Part shown: positions 1 to 12,094 of the stretch, piece after piece
Numbering within the stretch: position 1 is the stretch's first letter
Layout: every line of letters begins with the position of its first letter
Origin: Amphiura filiformis
Lineage: Eukaryota; Echinodermata; Ophiuroidea; Amphilepidida; Amphiuridae
Assembly (NCBI RefSeq): GCF_039555335.1
Contig: NC_092628.1
Coordinates: forward strand, 33,068,965-33,132,964
DNA: 64,000 nucleotides
Direction: 5' to 3'
Position numbers and translations under genes: made by a program
Notes under the pieces: generated by a model
The model's input: the letters and a program-made list of their open reading frames with translations, nothing else
Told to the model about the DNA's origin: nothing
The model's database searches: none

Positions 1-339
1 CGAAATGAGCAACAAAATGATCGCAATCATCACTCACAATCACTGCCATCACATTGAATCTATTATTTTGCTAATTTACGTATATTAGCTGTATCCACGA
101 CAACTTTCCGAGAGTGAAATGATTTAAAAGCACTTGAAAGATAGAATCTATTTTAAAAATAAAGGACAATCAAATTTTTTAATATCCTTTGTGCATGTGG
201 TGAGGGACTTTTTAAATATTCGTCATTTGCACAGTTCTGTCTTTTGCCATTGCAAAGTACAAAGCCAACAGACTGTTCGCTTTTCAAAGCGGCAGATGCC
301 TCAAAGAACATGATGTGAGGGAATATAAAATCTTAATAC

Positions 340-498
340 TTCTTCAATCTTGGCCTCGTCATCGAGTGCTGCTGTCCCAATGTCTTTGATAAACATCAGC
401 TGTCTCTTAACATCTTCAGGGAAATTGGTATCGTCAAAACGACTGGCGTTTTGGTAGGCTTTCTTGTTGAACTCAGCTAAGATCAAAGTGGCATCTAT
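340..498 (-). CDS. ACE-like peptidase M2, coding exon 2 (partial gene)
   Basis: Second coding exon of an angiotensin-converting-enzyme-like zinc dipeptidyl carboxypeptidase. It encodes 53 residues in phase 0, from IDATLILAEFNKKAYQNASR to an acidic end in AKIEE. The block has the conserved layout of the M2 N-terminal helices: an FxxKAY-type segment, then a D-x-x-NFPEDVKRQL segment and an IKDIGTAAL segment. The acceptor is TGCAG just right of 498; the donor, GTATTA at 339-334, is weak but in the expected place. The catalytic HEXXH exons would lie beyond the left edge. ACE, ACE2 and other M2 paralogues cannot be told apart from these exons. Recognition rests on similarity remembered for the family, not on a search. 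Confidence 0.8.
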
Positions 499-715
499 CT
501 GCACGTCATTAAAAAAACATGAAAAAGGGATGGTATCAATAATAATAATTAAAAACCATCCGTTTCATTTGCTTACTAATTTCGATTTTAGGAATCAATA
601 ATTTATATAAAGTGAGAAAATTCTGTAGCCTAGAGTAGAGGAAAACAGTGTCTGACCACTTGTGTCCTGCAAATCGAAAATTTAAATGGTACAAAAATTG
701 TAAAATATAACACAC

Positions 716-925
716 CTCTGTTTGTTGGTTGAAATCCGTGATATTGGTAGCGTAATTCCATCTTGCTGATTCGGTATCATAGTTAACTATCATTGCCTGT
801 CGATTGTACTCATCAAGAAACGCTCTGGCTTCTGCAAGATTCGTAATCTGCTGCGCGTTTGAGATACAGATCAATGTACACAATGCAAAGAGCATTTGAT
901 GAATACTTTTTGGTGGAGAATTCAT
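716..925 (-). CDS. ACE-like peptidase M2, coding exon 1 with signal peptide
   Basis: First coding exon of the same minus-strand gene. The frame is open from an ATG at 985, but the ATG at 925 is preferred because it gives a compact signal peptide: MNSPPKSIHQ, a hydrophobic core LFALCTLICIS, and a likely cleavage near NAQ. The mature start, about 47 residues, has AEARAFLDEYNRQA followed by an NYATNITDFNQQTE segment, which matches the typical start of an M2 peptidase domain, including an N-glycosylation sequon (NIT). The donor GTGTGT starts at 715. The exon ends in phase 0 and joins exon 2 in frame. The product is expected to be secreted or a membrane ectoenzyme. The next gene, WDR18, lies 19.7 kb away and is transcribed divergently. 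Confidence 0.8.
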
Positions 926-1174
926 TCCCAACATTCTGCTCGATGGTTCATCAGCCGTTATGTGAACATTGCTTGTTCCCATCATATAAAACCCAAGTTT
1001 GGAAGGAAGTATGTACGTCTCGCTTGTTATACAAATATTATTGTTTCATTATAATCAAGCTTAATCAAATGCATTCATTTGAGCACCAATGTGATCATGG
1101 TGATAATATTTGATAACATTAATTTTTCTTGGTAAACAAAGTGCTTTGAAGTAATAAATTGAACTAGACTTAGC

Positions 1175-2120
1175 TGTGGTCTAAGACCACGAACACAGCC
1201 GTGTTGTGGCCGCTTAATGACCTTTGACCCCAAAATATATGAAAACGCCATAGACATTGCCTAATGCCAATGCATGTGTGCACGTGGCATTGCTTTGCCA
1301 TGTTATTTGTGGCCGAGCGGCATTTTGAATGTTTTTCGTCTCAGACCGGAAGTGACCTCTTAATGCCCTTTGACCCCAAATAAAAAAAAATACCACATAT
1401 ACATTGGGTAAACACAATGCATGTGTTAAAATACCGTCACACTCCTATGTTTTGTTTAGCTAATAAAAATTTTTGAAGGTATTTCGTTTTATACCGGAAG
1501 TGACCCTTTAATGACCTTTGACCCCAAATCTGTGTACACCCTGTAGACACTGGGTAATGACAATGCATGTGTGCAAGTGGCGTCACTGTCCTACATAATT
1601 TGTGGGAGAAGATGCATTTTAAAGGTATTTCGTTTTATACCGGAAGTGACCCCTTAATGACCTTTGACCCAAAATAAAAATTACCACATATACATTGGGT
1701 AACCACAATTCATGTTTGCACATACCGTTACTGTCCTATGTTTTGTTTAGCTAATAAAAAATTTTGAAGGTATTTCGTTTTATACGGGAAGTGACCCCTT
1801 AATGACCTTTGACCCCAAATCTGTGTACACCACATAGACACTGGGTAATAACAATGCATGTGTACTAGTGGCGTCGCTGTCCTACCTAAGTTGTGGGAGA
1901 AGATGCATTTTTAGTTGAAATCACGTTTTTGACCCCTGTGTGACCTTTGACCCCACGAGTTTCATGTGGCATGTAGGGGCACGGTCAATGATCATTATGA
2001 CCAAGTTAGGTCAAAATCGATGTAAGCATGTGAGTGCTAGAGCAAATGTAAAGGTTGACAGAAAGAAAGAAGAACCTGTAAGAAAAAAGACACAGCCGTG
2101 ACTAACGTCACGGCTGTGTA
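1175..2120. repeat. Tandem repeat of about 145 bp with DR1-like motifs, bounded by CACAGCCGTG hairpins
   Basis: About six diverged units with spacing near 145 bp. Each carries CCGGAAGTGACC followed by TTAATGACCTTTGACCCC. The 14-mer TGACCTTTGACCCC or a one-base variant starts at 1218, 1364, 1512, 1658, 1803 and 1941. The block begins with a palindrome, GTGGTCTAAGACCAC (1176-1190), next to CACAGCCGTG (1194-1203). It ends with a perfect 12-bp-arm hairpin at 2091-2118 (CACAGCCGTGAC, loop TAAC). This probably represents one mobile element with an internal tandem array. Confidence 0.75.
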
Positions 2121-4440
2121 ATTCATGTAGAAATTGTTTTGCTTCAGTCCTGGCTTAAGTAAAAATGATTGAAGTGCACTGCACTGTTACATGTAAGCAT
2201 TAATAAAGGAAAGGGTCAACAACATTCATTTCTCTTGGCAAACAAGGTGTTTTGAAAGCAATTCAAAATGTTGTATGCTATGCGTGATCTTGAACTTTTT
2301 TGTATAGGTACTCAAATTAATTATGTGGGATCAGGAGCGAAAATAAACAAACAACGTCAGCTTTATATAAGAAACAAAAACATTGAACTGTTCATTAACC
2401 CGCTCTACAGGGGTAGATGCACTATGAGTTTCATTTTTTTCCTTTTCATTTTTGTGGCGCCCTCTACGGAGGGGCCACATATAGGCATGTACTTTGTGAA
2501 AAGCTTCTAATTTCACTCTTGCTAGATTTACTCCTTAATTGTTTTGCTAAAATTATGCCCAGCTCAGAAATAAAACCACAATATGCTAGGATTTTATTTT
2601 ATTATTGTTTTCTGATATGCACGGGATAAAATGATGTGTGTATATTCTTTGTTTAAAATACAAAATTAATGGACTTATAAAAACACCAAATAACCCGTGA
2701 CCTTTGTATGGTTTAAACCAGTTTACCGCCTCTTAGAACCCGATAGACGGTGACATTTGACCATTCTAATTATGTATGTTTTGAACATGTTTGCACATGA
2801 ACTAGTTGTTTACAGTGTGAAGAATCTACAACATGCTCATCTATCAGGGCACAGTTCTTTAACCCCAATACATTTGTGCATTCATTGAATGACCTTTGAA
2901 AATGTGAGTACAATAACTCATACTTTGCAAATTAAGGTCAAATTTTGCACTATGATTGTTTAATTGAGGTTATTGATAATATAGTGATTGCACACAGTGC
3001 ACCTAATCCTTAAACCAACACCAATTAATTATAGTTGACCAACACAACCACTGACCAAACATGAAATCACTAATGGTTTATGTGCTTGAATACAGCTCAG
3101 TATCTTTGTGGTGACTATCTCTGATAAAAAACAAAACATTAATTAACGAAAATCAATCCTGGTCAGCAGAGAAAGGAATAAATTTGGAAGACATGACTGT
3201 GTTGAAGGTCAGAAGTTTATTTGCAAAAATAATATTTATTGTAATATGCCTAACTGCTGGGAAGGGTTCCTAGCAAGGTAAAGTGAAAGAAACCCCAATG
3301 GCTATTTTGTCTGTTTAAAATAGAGTTCTATGGCCGACTTAAAGTCATAATTATGACGTAATTTTGTTATTTATTAATTAATTTTTAGCAGAATTAATAA
3401 CATAAAAATGGGCTGTGCCTGTTTCATGAAGAATAACGATCGATCTTACCCTTGATTTAACAGGCCTGTCAATTTCTTGGTATTGTTTGATATGAAAGGA
3501 GGGTATGATTGTTTTGTATTAGTTTAAGTATTTCCTAGCCTCTCTTAGCCACATGGTTGGCTACAAAAGACACAGAGTAGCCTATACCTTATAAACTGGC
3601 ATGAGTGCGCCGACCCCAAGTTTTCAACATTTCAGGATTGTTTCTGGACGGAGGTCGGGTGAAAAACGAAATTACGTTTACATGACTTTGTCGAAATTCG
3701 TCGTGTGACAAGAATGAGTGTATAGATGACTAGGGGGAAGCTTACTTATTTGTGTCTTCTAGTTATCCATCATATACCCTAGGTCCTGATAACGAAATTC
3801 AACAATATTCAATATCCAAAGCAATATCCTCACTACAACGGCCCCAAAAACAGAACTCCCACCCCACATAATCGCAAATTGACACGAAAGCTTCATTCCA
3901 TGAAGCATTTCTCTCATTTGATCATCTTCTACTCTTCCCTAAAAAATCATTATAATACCAAATCTAATCACCATGGAATTCACCATATCCCGTCCAGCTC
4001 ACATTGGGCGCCACATTCCTTTTTTAAAGGAATTTTTATTTTACTTTGGAAGGAAACCTTTGTCAATTTCCAAGGTTAATTTGTTATGCCAACTAGTCAC
4101 CTCAGTCTAATAAGTGATACTAATACGGTTTTCATACGTGATTTTTTTTTCTGGTAAGCCTAATAATAGGCTAGATTTGGTATACACGGGAATAAACAAT
4201 TACTGGCCCAAGATTCAGAATAAGCACATCATGCATCAAACAGTAAAGTTAAACTTATTTAAATATGGGTGACTTGATCGACAGCCTCATCCCCCGACTT
4301 TTTCCTATCAAAATGGAGATTTTGGTATGAAAGGTCATGTTTTTCTCATAATCCCGGTGAAATTTTAGGCCTAAAATATATTCCATTTCGATGTTATGAA
4401 TGTAAATGTCCAATACCACACGCACCGTTCTATAGGCCGT
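2121..4440. other. Non-coding, no gene seen; contains one dispersed repeat
   Basis: Only short open frames without recognisable protein content. The segment 2827-2975 is a diverged copy of 50910-51047: both carry ACATGCTCATCTATCAGGGC, then an ATTCATTGAATGACCTTTG block and a GATTGTTTAATTGAGGTTAT block, in the same orientation. The rest looks like old, unlabelled AT-rich sequence. Confidence 0.5.
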
Positions 4441-4700
4441 TGTGAAACACGTTTTTCCGCCAAAATTGAGTTTATATGCTTTTTTATGGGGTTGACCCAT
4501 AACTTTCATGTCAAAATTTTTGAGGTCTGTTTTTTTTGCATCAGCCCCCCCCCCAAGTGTTTGTGAACGGTATGCACGTATATAGGAAGAAGAAAAAGAT
4601 ACATTGCACAGCCTATGGGAGTTTCAAGTTTGAAGTGCCCGGCCGGGTTGAACCCAGTGGCGTAGCCAGTGGGGGAGGGGGGGGGGGCAGGGGGCCGGTG
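4440..4700. repeat. Partial copy of the CACAAACACTTG MITE, then a GTGGCGTAGCCAG repeat end
   Basis: 4445-4572 matches one half of the inverted-repeat element found complete at 15974-16250 and 58209-58894: it shares the GGGGTTGACCCATAA block, a TTTTTGAGGTCTGT block and the terminal AAGTGTTTGTGAACGG. At 4652-4668 is CAGTGGCGTAGCCAG, whose reverse complement recurs at 20629-20642 just upstream of WDR18. The G-run at 4671-4687 is low complexity. The stretch from 4700 to 5290 shows nothing recognisable. Confidence 0.6.
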
Positions 4701-5290
4701 CACGTCGGTTCATGTAAGGCCGTCGGTAGACGGAAGGCGTTGGTGAAAAAAAAATTGGGTTAACAATAGACTGTTTTTACCCAGGGTGACAGAAAAAAGG
4801 GGAGAATTATCAAAAAAATAATGAAAAATTGTGAATGAAATTGAATTTTACATAAAAGTTTTGTGTTTTATGTTGGTACCGCCTATTCTGTCGGTCCGTG
4901 CCACGTCACTTCCGGTTGATGATGCGACTCACGGTCGAGTGAAAACATTCGACTTTTGTTGATGATTTCTGTCATTGGTGTTATGTAAATTTCGATCGCA
5001 AATAGTCAGTGGAATCAATCAACCGTTTCTAAGTCTTCAGAGTGGAAGAAACGTACTTGATTTACCGTTTATATACTGACAAACTATGTAGCCTCCTTCA
5101 CAGCCGGTTTCTGTTGTTCATACAAACCGTGAGCCACATGCAGTTTTGTGGGCCCGAGACTAGACTAAATCCGTCAGTCTCCTAACCTATGCGCACGGCC
5201 GCTTCTCTGAAACCAGGTCACCAAACTCAAGGTGTAGGGTCTTAATAGTGTGCGCATTTTGGTGATTGCAACAAATTATCAAATCACAGG

Positions 5291-5539
5291 TACCGTATTC
5301 GTTCCATTGCCCAGGGCGCTTAACAAAATCATTTAAAATCATTTTGGGTGGGCGCTGATTTTTTACATTTCTTAGGCCAAGAAGATGTAAATAAAGGTCC
5401 AAAATATTCATCTATCATCGTGGTGTGTCATATGTTTCAGATTTGCATGGGCAGAACTAATAATGTAATATTATCAGTTTGCTTGATGTAAAGTCACTAC
5501 AAATTATGTAGGTGGGCGGTTAATGGAACAAATACGGTA
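5291..5539. mobile_element. MITE with TACCGTATT...AATACGGTA termini, copy A
   Basis: A 249-bp segment starting TACCGTATTCGTTCCATT and ending AATGGAACAAATACGGTA, so the ends are inverted repeats. The internal motif ATTTTGGGTGGGCGCTGATT recurs in copy B near 44336. It has no coding capacity and is a non-autonomous DNA transposon by structure. A target duplication could not be assigned with certainty. Confidence 0.65.
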
Positions 5540-5957
5540 CGGTACGCCAACCTAATCCTTCAGCCGCAGAGCGTACACATACAATGGTGGTCTGTTGGAG
5601 GTGGCACACTGAAAGTAGGCCCAACTGATGTTAACTATCAAACTTGAAGCAAGTAAAAAAAATACTATGGTTAATGTTTATGAATTCTAAAAATAGGCCT
5701 AAATGTAAATAAACCAAGACTTCTAAATGTTTTGTATTGTTTTTTTTTTCAGTACACAACATGACTGTATAGTGTTCAGCAACTTGAAGTTTCACAACTC
5801 AGATGACAATCAATTATCACTGCAGGTATGTACAAATTAAACAACAAAAAACATTGTGAGAGAAAGATATGATCACTTCCATATTGAATTTTGAACTGGA
5901 AGTCATGTATACAGGTCATAAGTTTTGTGTTATTTAGACCAAAATGTTTTGTGTTTA

Positions 5958-6302
5958 TTAAAGGAGTATTTCGTGATCCTAGCATCCTCTATTTATGTCA
6001 TTTTTCATTAGATATCCACGAAAAAACCTATTCCCAAAATTTCAGTTGATTCCGATTTTGCGTTCGCGAGTTATGCATGATTATGTGTATTACACTGCTC
6101 CATAGACAATGCGTTGTAATTTCGTTCTGGTGCACCAGAACGAAATTCAAATTTCACAATATCTTTGCTAAACGATTTAATCTGCAAGAAATATTTTGTA
6201 CATAAACATTATGTAGCTAGAGGTTTCCAGTGATATAAAAATCTCAACTTTTTTTGAGAAAAGTGGGGGGATGAGGCTGTGGATCACGAAATGCCCCTTT
6301 AA
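5958..6302. mobile_element. MITE with TTAAAGGRGYATTTCGTGATCC termini and central palindrome
   Basis: A 345-bp element. The left end TTAAAGGAGTATTTCGTGAT (5958-5977) and the reverse complement of the right end (6281-6302) differ at two positions over 22 bp. At its centre is a perfect 30-bp palindrome (6118-6147) containing TTCTGGTGCACCAGAA. No transposase frame. Fragments with the phrase GACAGCCTCATCCCC also occur near 4280 and 9860. Confidence 0.7.
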
Positions 6303-6379
6303 GACAAAAATGTAAACCAAATAACCAATGTAGGCCGAGTATGCCCGCAGGGGGGCAGAGTGCCCCGGGCTTTTCCCCT

Positions 6380-6466
6380 GACAAAAAATGGAAGAAAAAA
6401 CTACCTTTCTGACAAAAAATGAAAGAAAAAACTGCCCTCTGACAAAAAATGAAAGAGAAAATCTGG
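6380..6466. repeat. Short tandem repeat, TGACAAAAAATGAAAGAAAA units
   Basis: Three units of about 30 bp with the core TGACAAAAAATGAAAGAAAA. The unit length and composition keep minus-strand frames open by chance. No gene is visible from 6303 to 7598 apart from this. Confidence 0.6.
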
Positions 6467-7598
6467 AGGACAAAGGAAAAGAAATAGAAAAGGGGCAAGG
6501 AGCTCCTTTCCACCAATATTCACCCTGATCATGGGCAAAAATATTGTAAAATGCATGAATGGTGTTGTTATATGTGCAAAAACAACAACATTTTAACTGT
6601 TCAAATGAGGGGCCTTCATGAGGCCTCATCGTACCACTTCCGCATGAAGCCTAAAAAAAATGTTTGATCGGCGTAGCCCGACCGACCCCCAAAAGAGTCC
6701 CGACCCTGACTTTTTATTTTTTGCAAAATGAAAAATAAATGAATTAAATTTTTTTAAAGAAGAAAAGTTCAGCTAAATGGGTCATCTGGTTACGCCAATC
6801 AAGCAATTTTTATGCCTATTTCAACAACTTTTGAAATTGGAATGTGTTACGATTTTGAAAGCCAACATGCTGTAATACCGTACATGATTGCATATCAATA
6901 TTCTTTACTTTCTTTTTGCGTTCTTTTTTGTTGTTATTTTGCAGATCAAGAAGATGGATTTCAACTATAACAAGTTTTGCCTGAGACAGCAACAATAGAT
7001 GAATGATTAGCAAGCAATGGGTGCTGGCATTTTGCTGAACTGAAAATATGAAAAAGAGCAATATTGTAACATTCACAATCATTGTTTAAGAGAGCGATTT
7101 TGTAACTCTTAATTCACATTCCTCCAGGAGTGAAATTCATACCGTAGTTTTCCTTACTGATGTTAACAGTAACAGTATCCTGCAGGGTTCATCAAAAATA
7201 AATGAAATAAAAGATTGGGTCAGATTTTTATCTAAGTCCACCTCATCTCAGTCATCTGAGTCAGAGCGATTCCATTTGTATCCAGGTCAGTCAGCCACTT
7301 CCGAATTCATTTGTGTCTGAGTCCAGACTCGAATCCAAGTCTATCAAGACTATGGCAGATTTCATGCTCATAATCGGAAGTTACAGATTTTATATTTAAG
7401 ATTCCAAAAAAATTGCCACCAATCCCATTGTAGATGTTCAGTCACAAAAACAGGTGTTATATTTCTTGTAACTCTGCATCCATACATTGTGAATCGCAAT
7501 CGCAATGCATGTAGAGTCACAAGAATTAAAACACCTTCGGCGGGTGTTGTTTTCTTATGAATAATGATTACTCTTCATGATTTTGTTGTTTATTATGT

Positions 7599-8012
7599 AG
7601 GGTGTCATTTTTGGGTAATTTACTGCCCGGGTACACGGCGCATTTTTTGGGCGGGTAACCGGGTACCCAAAATTGCAAAAAAAAGTTATTAATTTTTTCG
7701 GTTTTGTAGGGTCCCTGGACCTAGACCTAAATGCTAGGATCATTCATGGTTGACGATGTTTTGTGTTTTGAATATATGAAAATTTATACTTTGTTTTCAT
7801 GTCATACTCTATTAATGATATCAAAATGCATTGAATTTGAAAAATGCACAAAACATTGTGCAAATTTATGTTTTTTTTGGTCAACCATGAATGATCCTAG
7901 CATTTAGGTCTAGGTCCAGGGACACTGCAAAACAAAACAAAAATTAAATTTCGGGTAACTGGGCAGTGTAATCTCGGGCGGGTACCCGCGAGCCCGTCCA
8001 AAAATGCCAGCC
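7599..8012. mobile_element. Foldback element with a 44-bp perfect inverted repeat
   Basis: 7711-7754 and 7881-7922 are inverted copies of one 42-44-bp sequence that includes GTCCCTGGACCTAGACCTAA. Outside these arms both flanks continue as diverged inverted copies rich in GGGTAACCGGGTACCC-type motifs, giving a foldback of about 410 bp. The inner spacer is AT-rich. No coding capacity. Confidence 0.7.
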
Positions 8013-8655
8013 TTATTATTATGTCAATGCACCTATTGGGTTGATCTGTGTTTATCATTACCCAGCTTTTTGGCTGTCCGTGCTTCTTGCCATGTGCATT
8101 CACTTTCTTCTGGACACAGATCATCTCCATGTACCGTATTTAATTTTAAAATAACTTTCATAATGTGTGATTTGATTGTATGAGCAGTAGTTGATTAAGA
8201 GCAGGGGGCTGGTGGTTATTCTCTTTGTACCAGAGATGTAAGTTTTCGGGAAATTTCCTGGGTTTGTTTTGGTTTGGTTCTTTTTCGTGGAATTTTCATG
8301 CCTTTCACAGGAGTTTTTTCATGGCTTACATCTCTGTCGTGTGTCTTTTCCCCCACCAGTCCCAAGTACAGGAATAAAAAGGAAAAAGAATTAAAACACC
8401 TGTTTTTATCTTTTTCTAAGTTTTATGATTAAGAAATAAACAATAAAAAAAGTGCACACTTCACAACCGGATCAAACTGCACCACTAATAATAACAAAGA
8501 AAAAGTAGCATTTTATTATTATTAATAATAAAACATGCAAGAAATCATTAATGTTGTGACGTGACCAGATTGACTCTTCTCTTACAATAAATCATCACTT
8601 CCCTGATCATACAAAGTGACAAAAACAACAACACTCCAACCCCTTCAGATGCTCC

Positions 8656-9620
8656 TTTTTTTGTCTGAATTCAGTTCCTAAAGTTATGTAATGGGACTAC
8701 TCTGCACTGCACACCCCTACCAAGATTTTAGTTCAGTGCTCGCACCACAGAACCAGTCACACAATGAGTCCTGAATACATACTTATGAAGAGGCAGCTGC
8801 TACTATGAGCCCCGACTTAGTAACTCAGGGCAACGCTTTAGTAACTCGGGGCCCGACTTAGTCACTCGGGGCCACAACTTAGTAACTCGGAGCCTTGACT
8901 CAGTAACTCGGGGTCCGAGATAGTAAGTCAGGGCCCCGAGTTACTATCTCGGACGCCGGGTTACTAAGTCGGGCCCCAAGTTACTTAGTAACTTGGGGCC
9001 CTGACTTAGTAACTCGGGGTCCGAGATAGTAACTCGGGGCCCTGACTTTTTTGTCTGAATTCAGTTCCTAAAGTTATGTAATGGGACTACTCTGCACTGC
9101 ACACCCCTACCAAGATTTTAGTTCAGTGCTCGCACCACAGAACCAGTCACACAATGAGTCTTGAATACATACTTATGAAGAGGCAGCTGCTACTATGAGC
9201 CCCAACTTAGTAACTCGGGCCATGACTTAGTAACTCGGGGCCCGACTTAGTAACTCAGGGCAACGCTTTAGTAACTCGGGGCCCGACTTAGTCACTCGGG
9301 GCCACAACTTAGTAACACGGGGCCTTGACTCAGTAACTCAGGGTCCGAGATAGTAAGTCAGGGCCCCGAGTTACTATCTCAGACGCCGGGTTGCTAAGTC
9401 GGGCCCCAAGTTACTTAGTAACTTGGGGCCCTGACTTAGTAACTTGGGGACCGAGTAAGTAACTTGGGGCCCGACATAGTAACCCGGGGTCTGAGATAGT
9501 AACTCGGGCCCCGACTTAGTAACTCGGGTCCGCGATAGTAACTCAGGGCCCCCACTTAGTAACTCGGGGCCCCCACTTACTAACTCGGGGCCCGGCTTAG
9601 TAACCCAGGGTCCGAGATTT
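8656..9620. repeat. Minisatellite of CTTAGTAACTCGGGGCCCGA units with a 390-bp duplication
   Basis: Two direct copies of a segment of about 390 bp begin at 8656 and 9046. Each has a unique leader (TTTTTGTCTGAATTCAGTTC onward) followed by 20-24-bp tandem units of the form CTTAGTAACTCGGGGCCCGA. Some internal units are inverted (GGGCCCCGAGTTACTATCTC at 8932 and 9362), so local hairpins can form. Open minus-strand frames here are repeat artefacts. Confidence 0.8.
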
Positions 9621-9919
9621 TTATTTTCTTTCATGTCACTTTGGGGGCTCCGTAGACATATGACCATCCATCAGGCACGTAAAAAGGATAGAAGACAGAA
9701 CCTAAGCTACTAAGGGTGGAATTGCACCACCAGCAACTTATGCAAGTTGACCACTAGTGCATAGTGTAGTGCTAGAAGTTCCATTTTAAACCCTTAAAAC
9801 ACATTTTGTGCAATTGACATATTAAAGGTCTGTAGCTGTCTGTGACCCGATTGACAGCCTCATCCCCAAGTTGAGATTTTTATACCATCATAAACCTGAA
9901 TTACCTGATACTACATCAC

Positions 9920-10765
9920 ATTAAAATGTATTTAACTTTACTGCGATATCGTTTGCAGTACGATGCAGTGCGGCACCGCATCGCAAAGCAACGCATCGCA
10001 AATTTGCGGTGGTAGTATGAACGGACCTTCATGATAAGATCATGATGTACCGTACCATAAAAAGGTGTGACATAGGCCTAGCCCTAGCTGAGGCTAGCTC
10101 TAGTATTAGACTTAGAGCGCTCACTTTTTGGGTATTAGTTCCAAGGGAAATGAAGAAATCCTTGTGACCAGATCCACAGTACCCACACATTAAAGGTCCG
10201 TTCATACCACCAACGCATAATTTGCGATGCGTTGCTTTGCGATACCGATATATCAATTACTTTTTACCGCAACTCAACGCAACTCGTCACATTTCCAAGT
10301 TAAAATGTATTTAACTTCATTGCGATATCGCAATGCAGTAAGGTTCGTTCATACTACCACCGCATTTGCGATGCGTTGCTTTGCGATGCCTATATATCGA
10401 TTACTTTTGCCGCAACTCAACGCAACTCGTCGCATTTCCAAGTTAAAATGTATTTAACTTCATTGCGATATCGCAATGCAGTATTTTGCAGTGCGACACC
10501 GCACCGCATCGCATTTGCGATGCGTTGCTTTGCGATGCCGATATATCGATTACTTTTTACCGCAACTCAACGCAACTCGTCGCACTCAAAGTTAAAATGT
10601 ATTTAACTTTACTGCGATATCGCAATGCAGTTCTTGCAGTGCGACAACGCACCGCATCGCAAAGCAACGCATCGCAAATACGGTGGTAGTATGAACGGAC
10701 CTTTAGTTTGCAGTACGATGCAGTGCGGCAACGCACCGCATCGCAAAGCAACGAATCGCCAGCGT
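9920..10765. mobile_element. Cluster of MITEs with AGGTCCGTTCATAC termini
   Basis: Tandem and inverted copies of an element of about 110-160 bp. Repeated parts are GGTCCGTTCATACTACCACC, GCGATGCGTTGCTTTGCGAT, CGCAACTCAACGCAACTCGT and AAAATGTATTTAACTT. Termini facing one way lie at about 10192 and 10340, and facing the other way at about 10030 and 10702. The short frames inside (MRCFAIPIYQLL-like) are the repeat translated and are not a gene. Confidence 0.75.
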
Positions 10766-12007
10766 GGTGCCGACGATCAACGATTGTGACACAAGTTTTA
10801 CTTTCATATTAGGGCATATATGTACAACTACAAGAACTCCAAAAATCATTTGAATTTCAGTAGCCTTCGGTCGCGGCCTAAATGTCGGGCCTAGCAGTGC
10901 AGTCGTACATATCATAGTTTTAACATTAAACCATGTATAGGCCTACTAGGCCTAGGCCATACATGCCATATAGTAGTCACAGACACTATAGGGGCCTAGT
11001 ATAATTTAAAAGAGTCCTGTACTCCTAGGCTATATATTTTTCACCCATGCATGTGTCAGTGATGTCAATGCATTGTGGAGGCTATTTTCACTTACACATC
11101 AGCAATCTATGTGGTGTCCTTACTCGTGTGCAGGTGTACACCAGCAATTTCATGGTACGCTAGCTATTTGAACTTGAAGCTGCGCCCAAATGCAATGAAA
11201 TGCGCAGTCATGTCACTGACATCTACTCACTGCCACATCACAGGTTGCTAAATGGTAGAACTATTATACCAATATGGCAATAATATTTTTGTTGAAAACA
11301 AGTCGAGTCGGTCTGGACAAACACATATTAAAGTAACATCCGAGATGACATCATATTCATAGGCCCTAATCCTTTCCCTTTTAAAGTAATTTATTATAAG
11401 CTGAAGCTTATACTCGGTTTTGTGAGTAAAGATTTTTACACACTGCACTGCGGCCTCGGCATGATCAGTCTCAGCAGTCAGTATTCTCAGCCTCAGGGCC
11501 AGGCATCAGAAACCCGATAATATTGCATGCTTGTGCATAAGCTTTCTTGCAGATCAGGCATGCATACAATGCATAACTATGCAGGTCGTTTGACAAAGAT
11601 ATTTCTCGGATAATCATCCATAATTAATACCTGACTAAGTTGACGGTAGATGAAAACTTGCATTCGGCCTACATGCCCGGGCCTACATGATCATGTCTGA
11701 AAACACAAGCCCTTACCCGGCCGGTTCTGCACCGGGGTTCTGCATGCCCTTTTACTGATGATGAAGCTATTCTGAACAAATAAATGTAGTGATTCCTCCA
11801 AAATAATCATGAAATACATGATTAAATGGTTAAATTACGATCACCAACGACACAGTTTATGTAAACAACTTCACGTGTGTGATGACACGATCCCGGCACA
11901 ATAAACCTGTACCGCTGATATTTATGACAAAACAGGACACTACTGCGCACGCTCAAATGGCAGGAATCCTGCCAGAAAGTGCTACACTTTTTAACACACA
12001 AGTTTTG
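10766..12007. other. Non-coding, nothing recognised
   Basis: AT-rich sequence without convincing exons, RNA genes or repeats with clear termini. All open frames are under 75 codons and resemble no protein I know. Confidence 0.4.
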
Positions 12008-12094
12008 TCAGGCCCTATTCGCGGCCGAACAGGATTATGGGTAAAAACGAACAGGATTGTGGGTAAAGTAGGACGCCGCCGCGATAGGGCCTGA
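12008..12094. repeat. Small inverted repeat GTCAGGCCCTAT...ATAGGGCCTGAC
   Basis: The left arm GTCAGGCCCTATTCGCGGCC is matched in inverse at 12074-12094 with one base difference. Between the arms GGATTRTGGGTAAA appears twice in direct orientation. Likely a very small foldback. A T-run of about 24 bases lies at 12153-12176. Confidence 0.6.

Noticed and set aside
6177..6629. 150- and 90-codon overlapping minus-strand frames
   Set aside because: Both cross the MITE end at 6302 and the TGACAAAAAATGAAAG tandem repeat. The Phe/Ser-rich protein is the translated repeat.
9374..9667. 97-codon frame with GGPELLSGGPELLS repeats
   Set aside because: It is the CTTAGTAACTCGGGGCCCGA minisatellite translated. 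Insertions change its frame between units.
10227..10751. Overlapping 64-76-codon frames with MRCFAMPIYRLL-type repeats
   Set aside because: They lie entirely in the AGGTCCGTTCATAC MITE cluster and appear on both strands.
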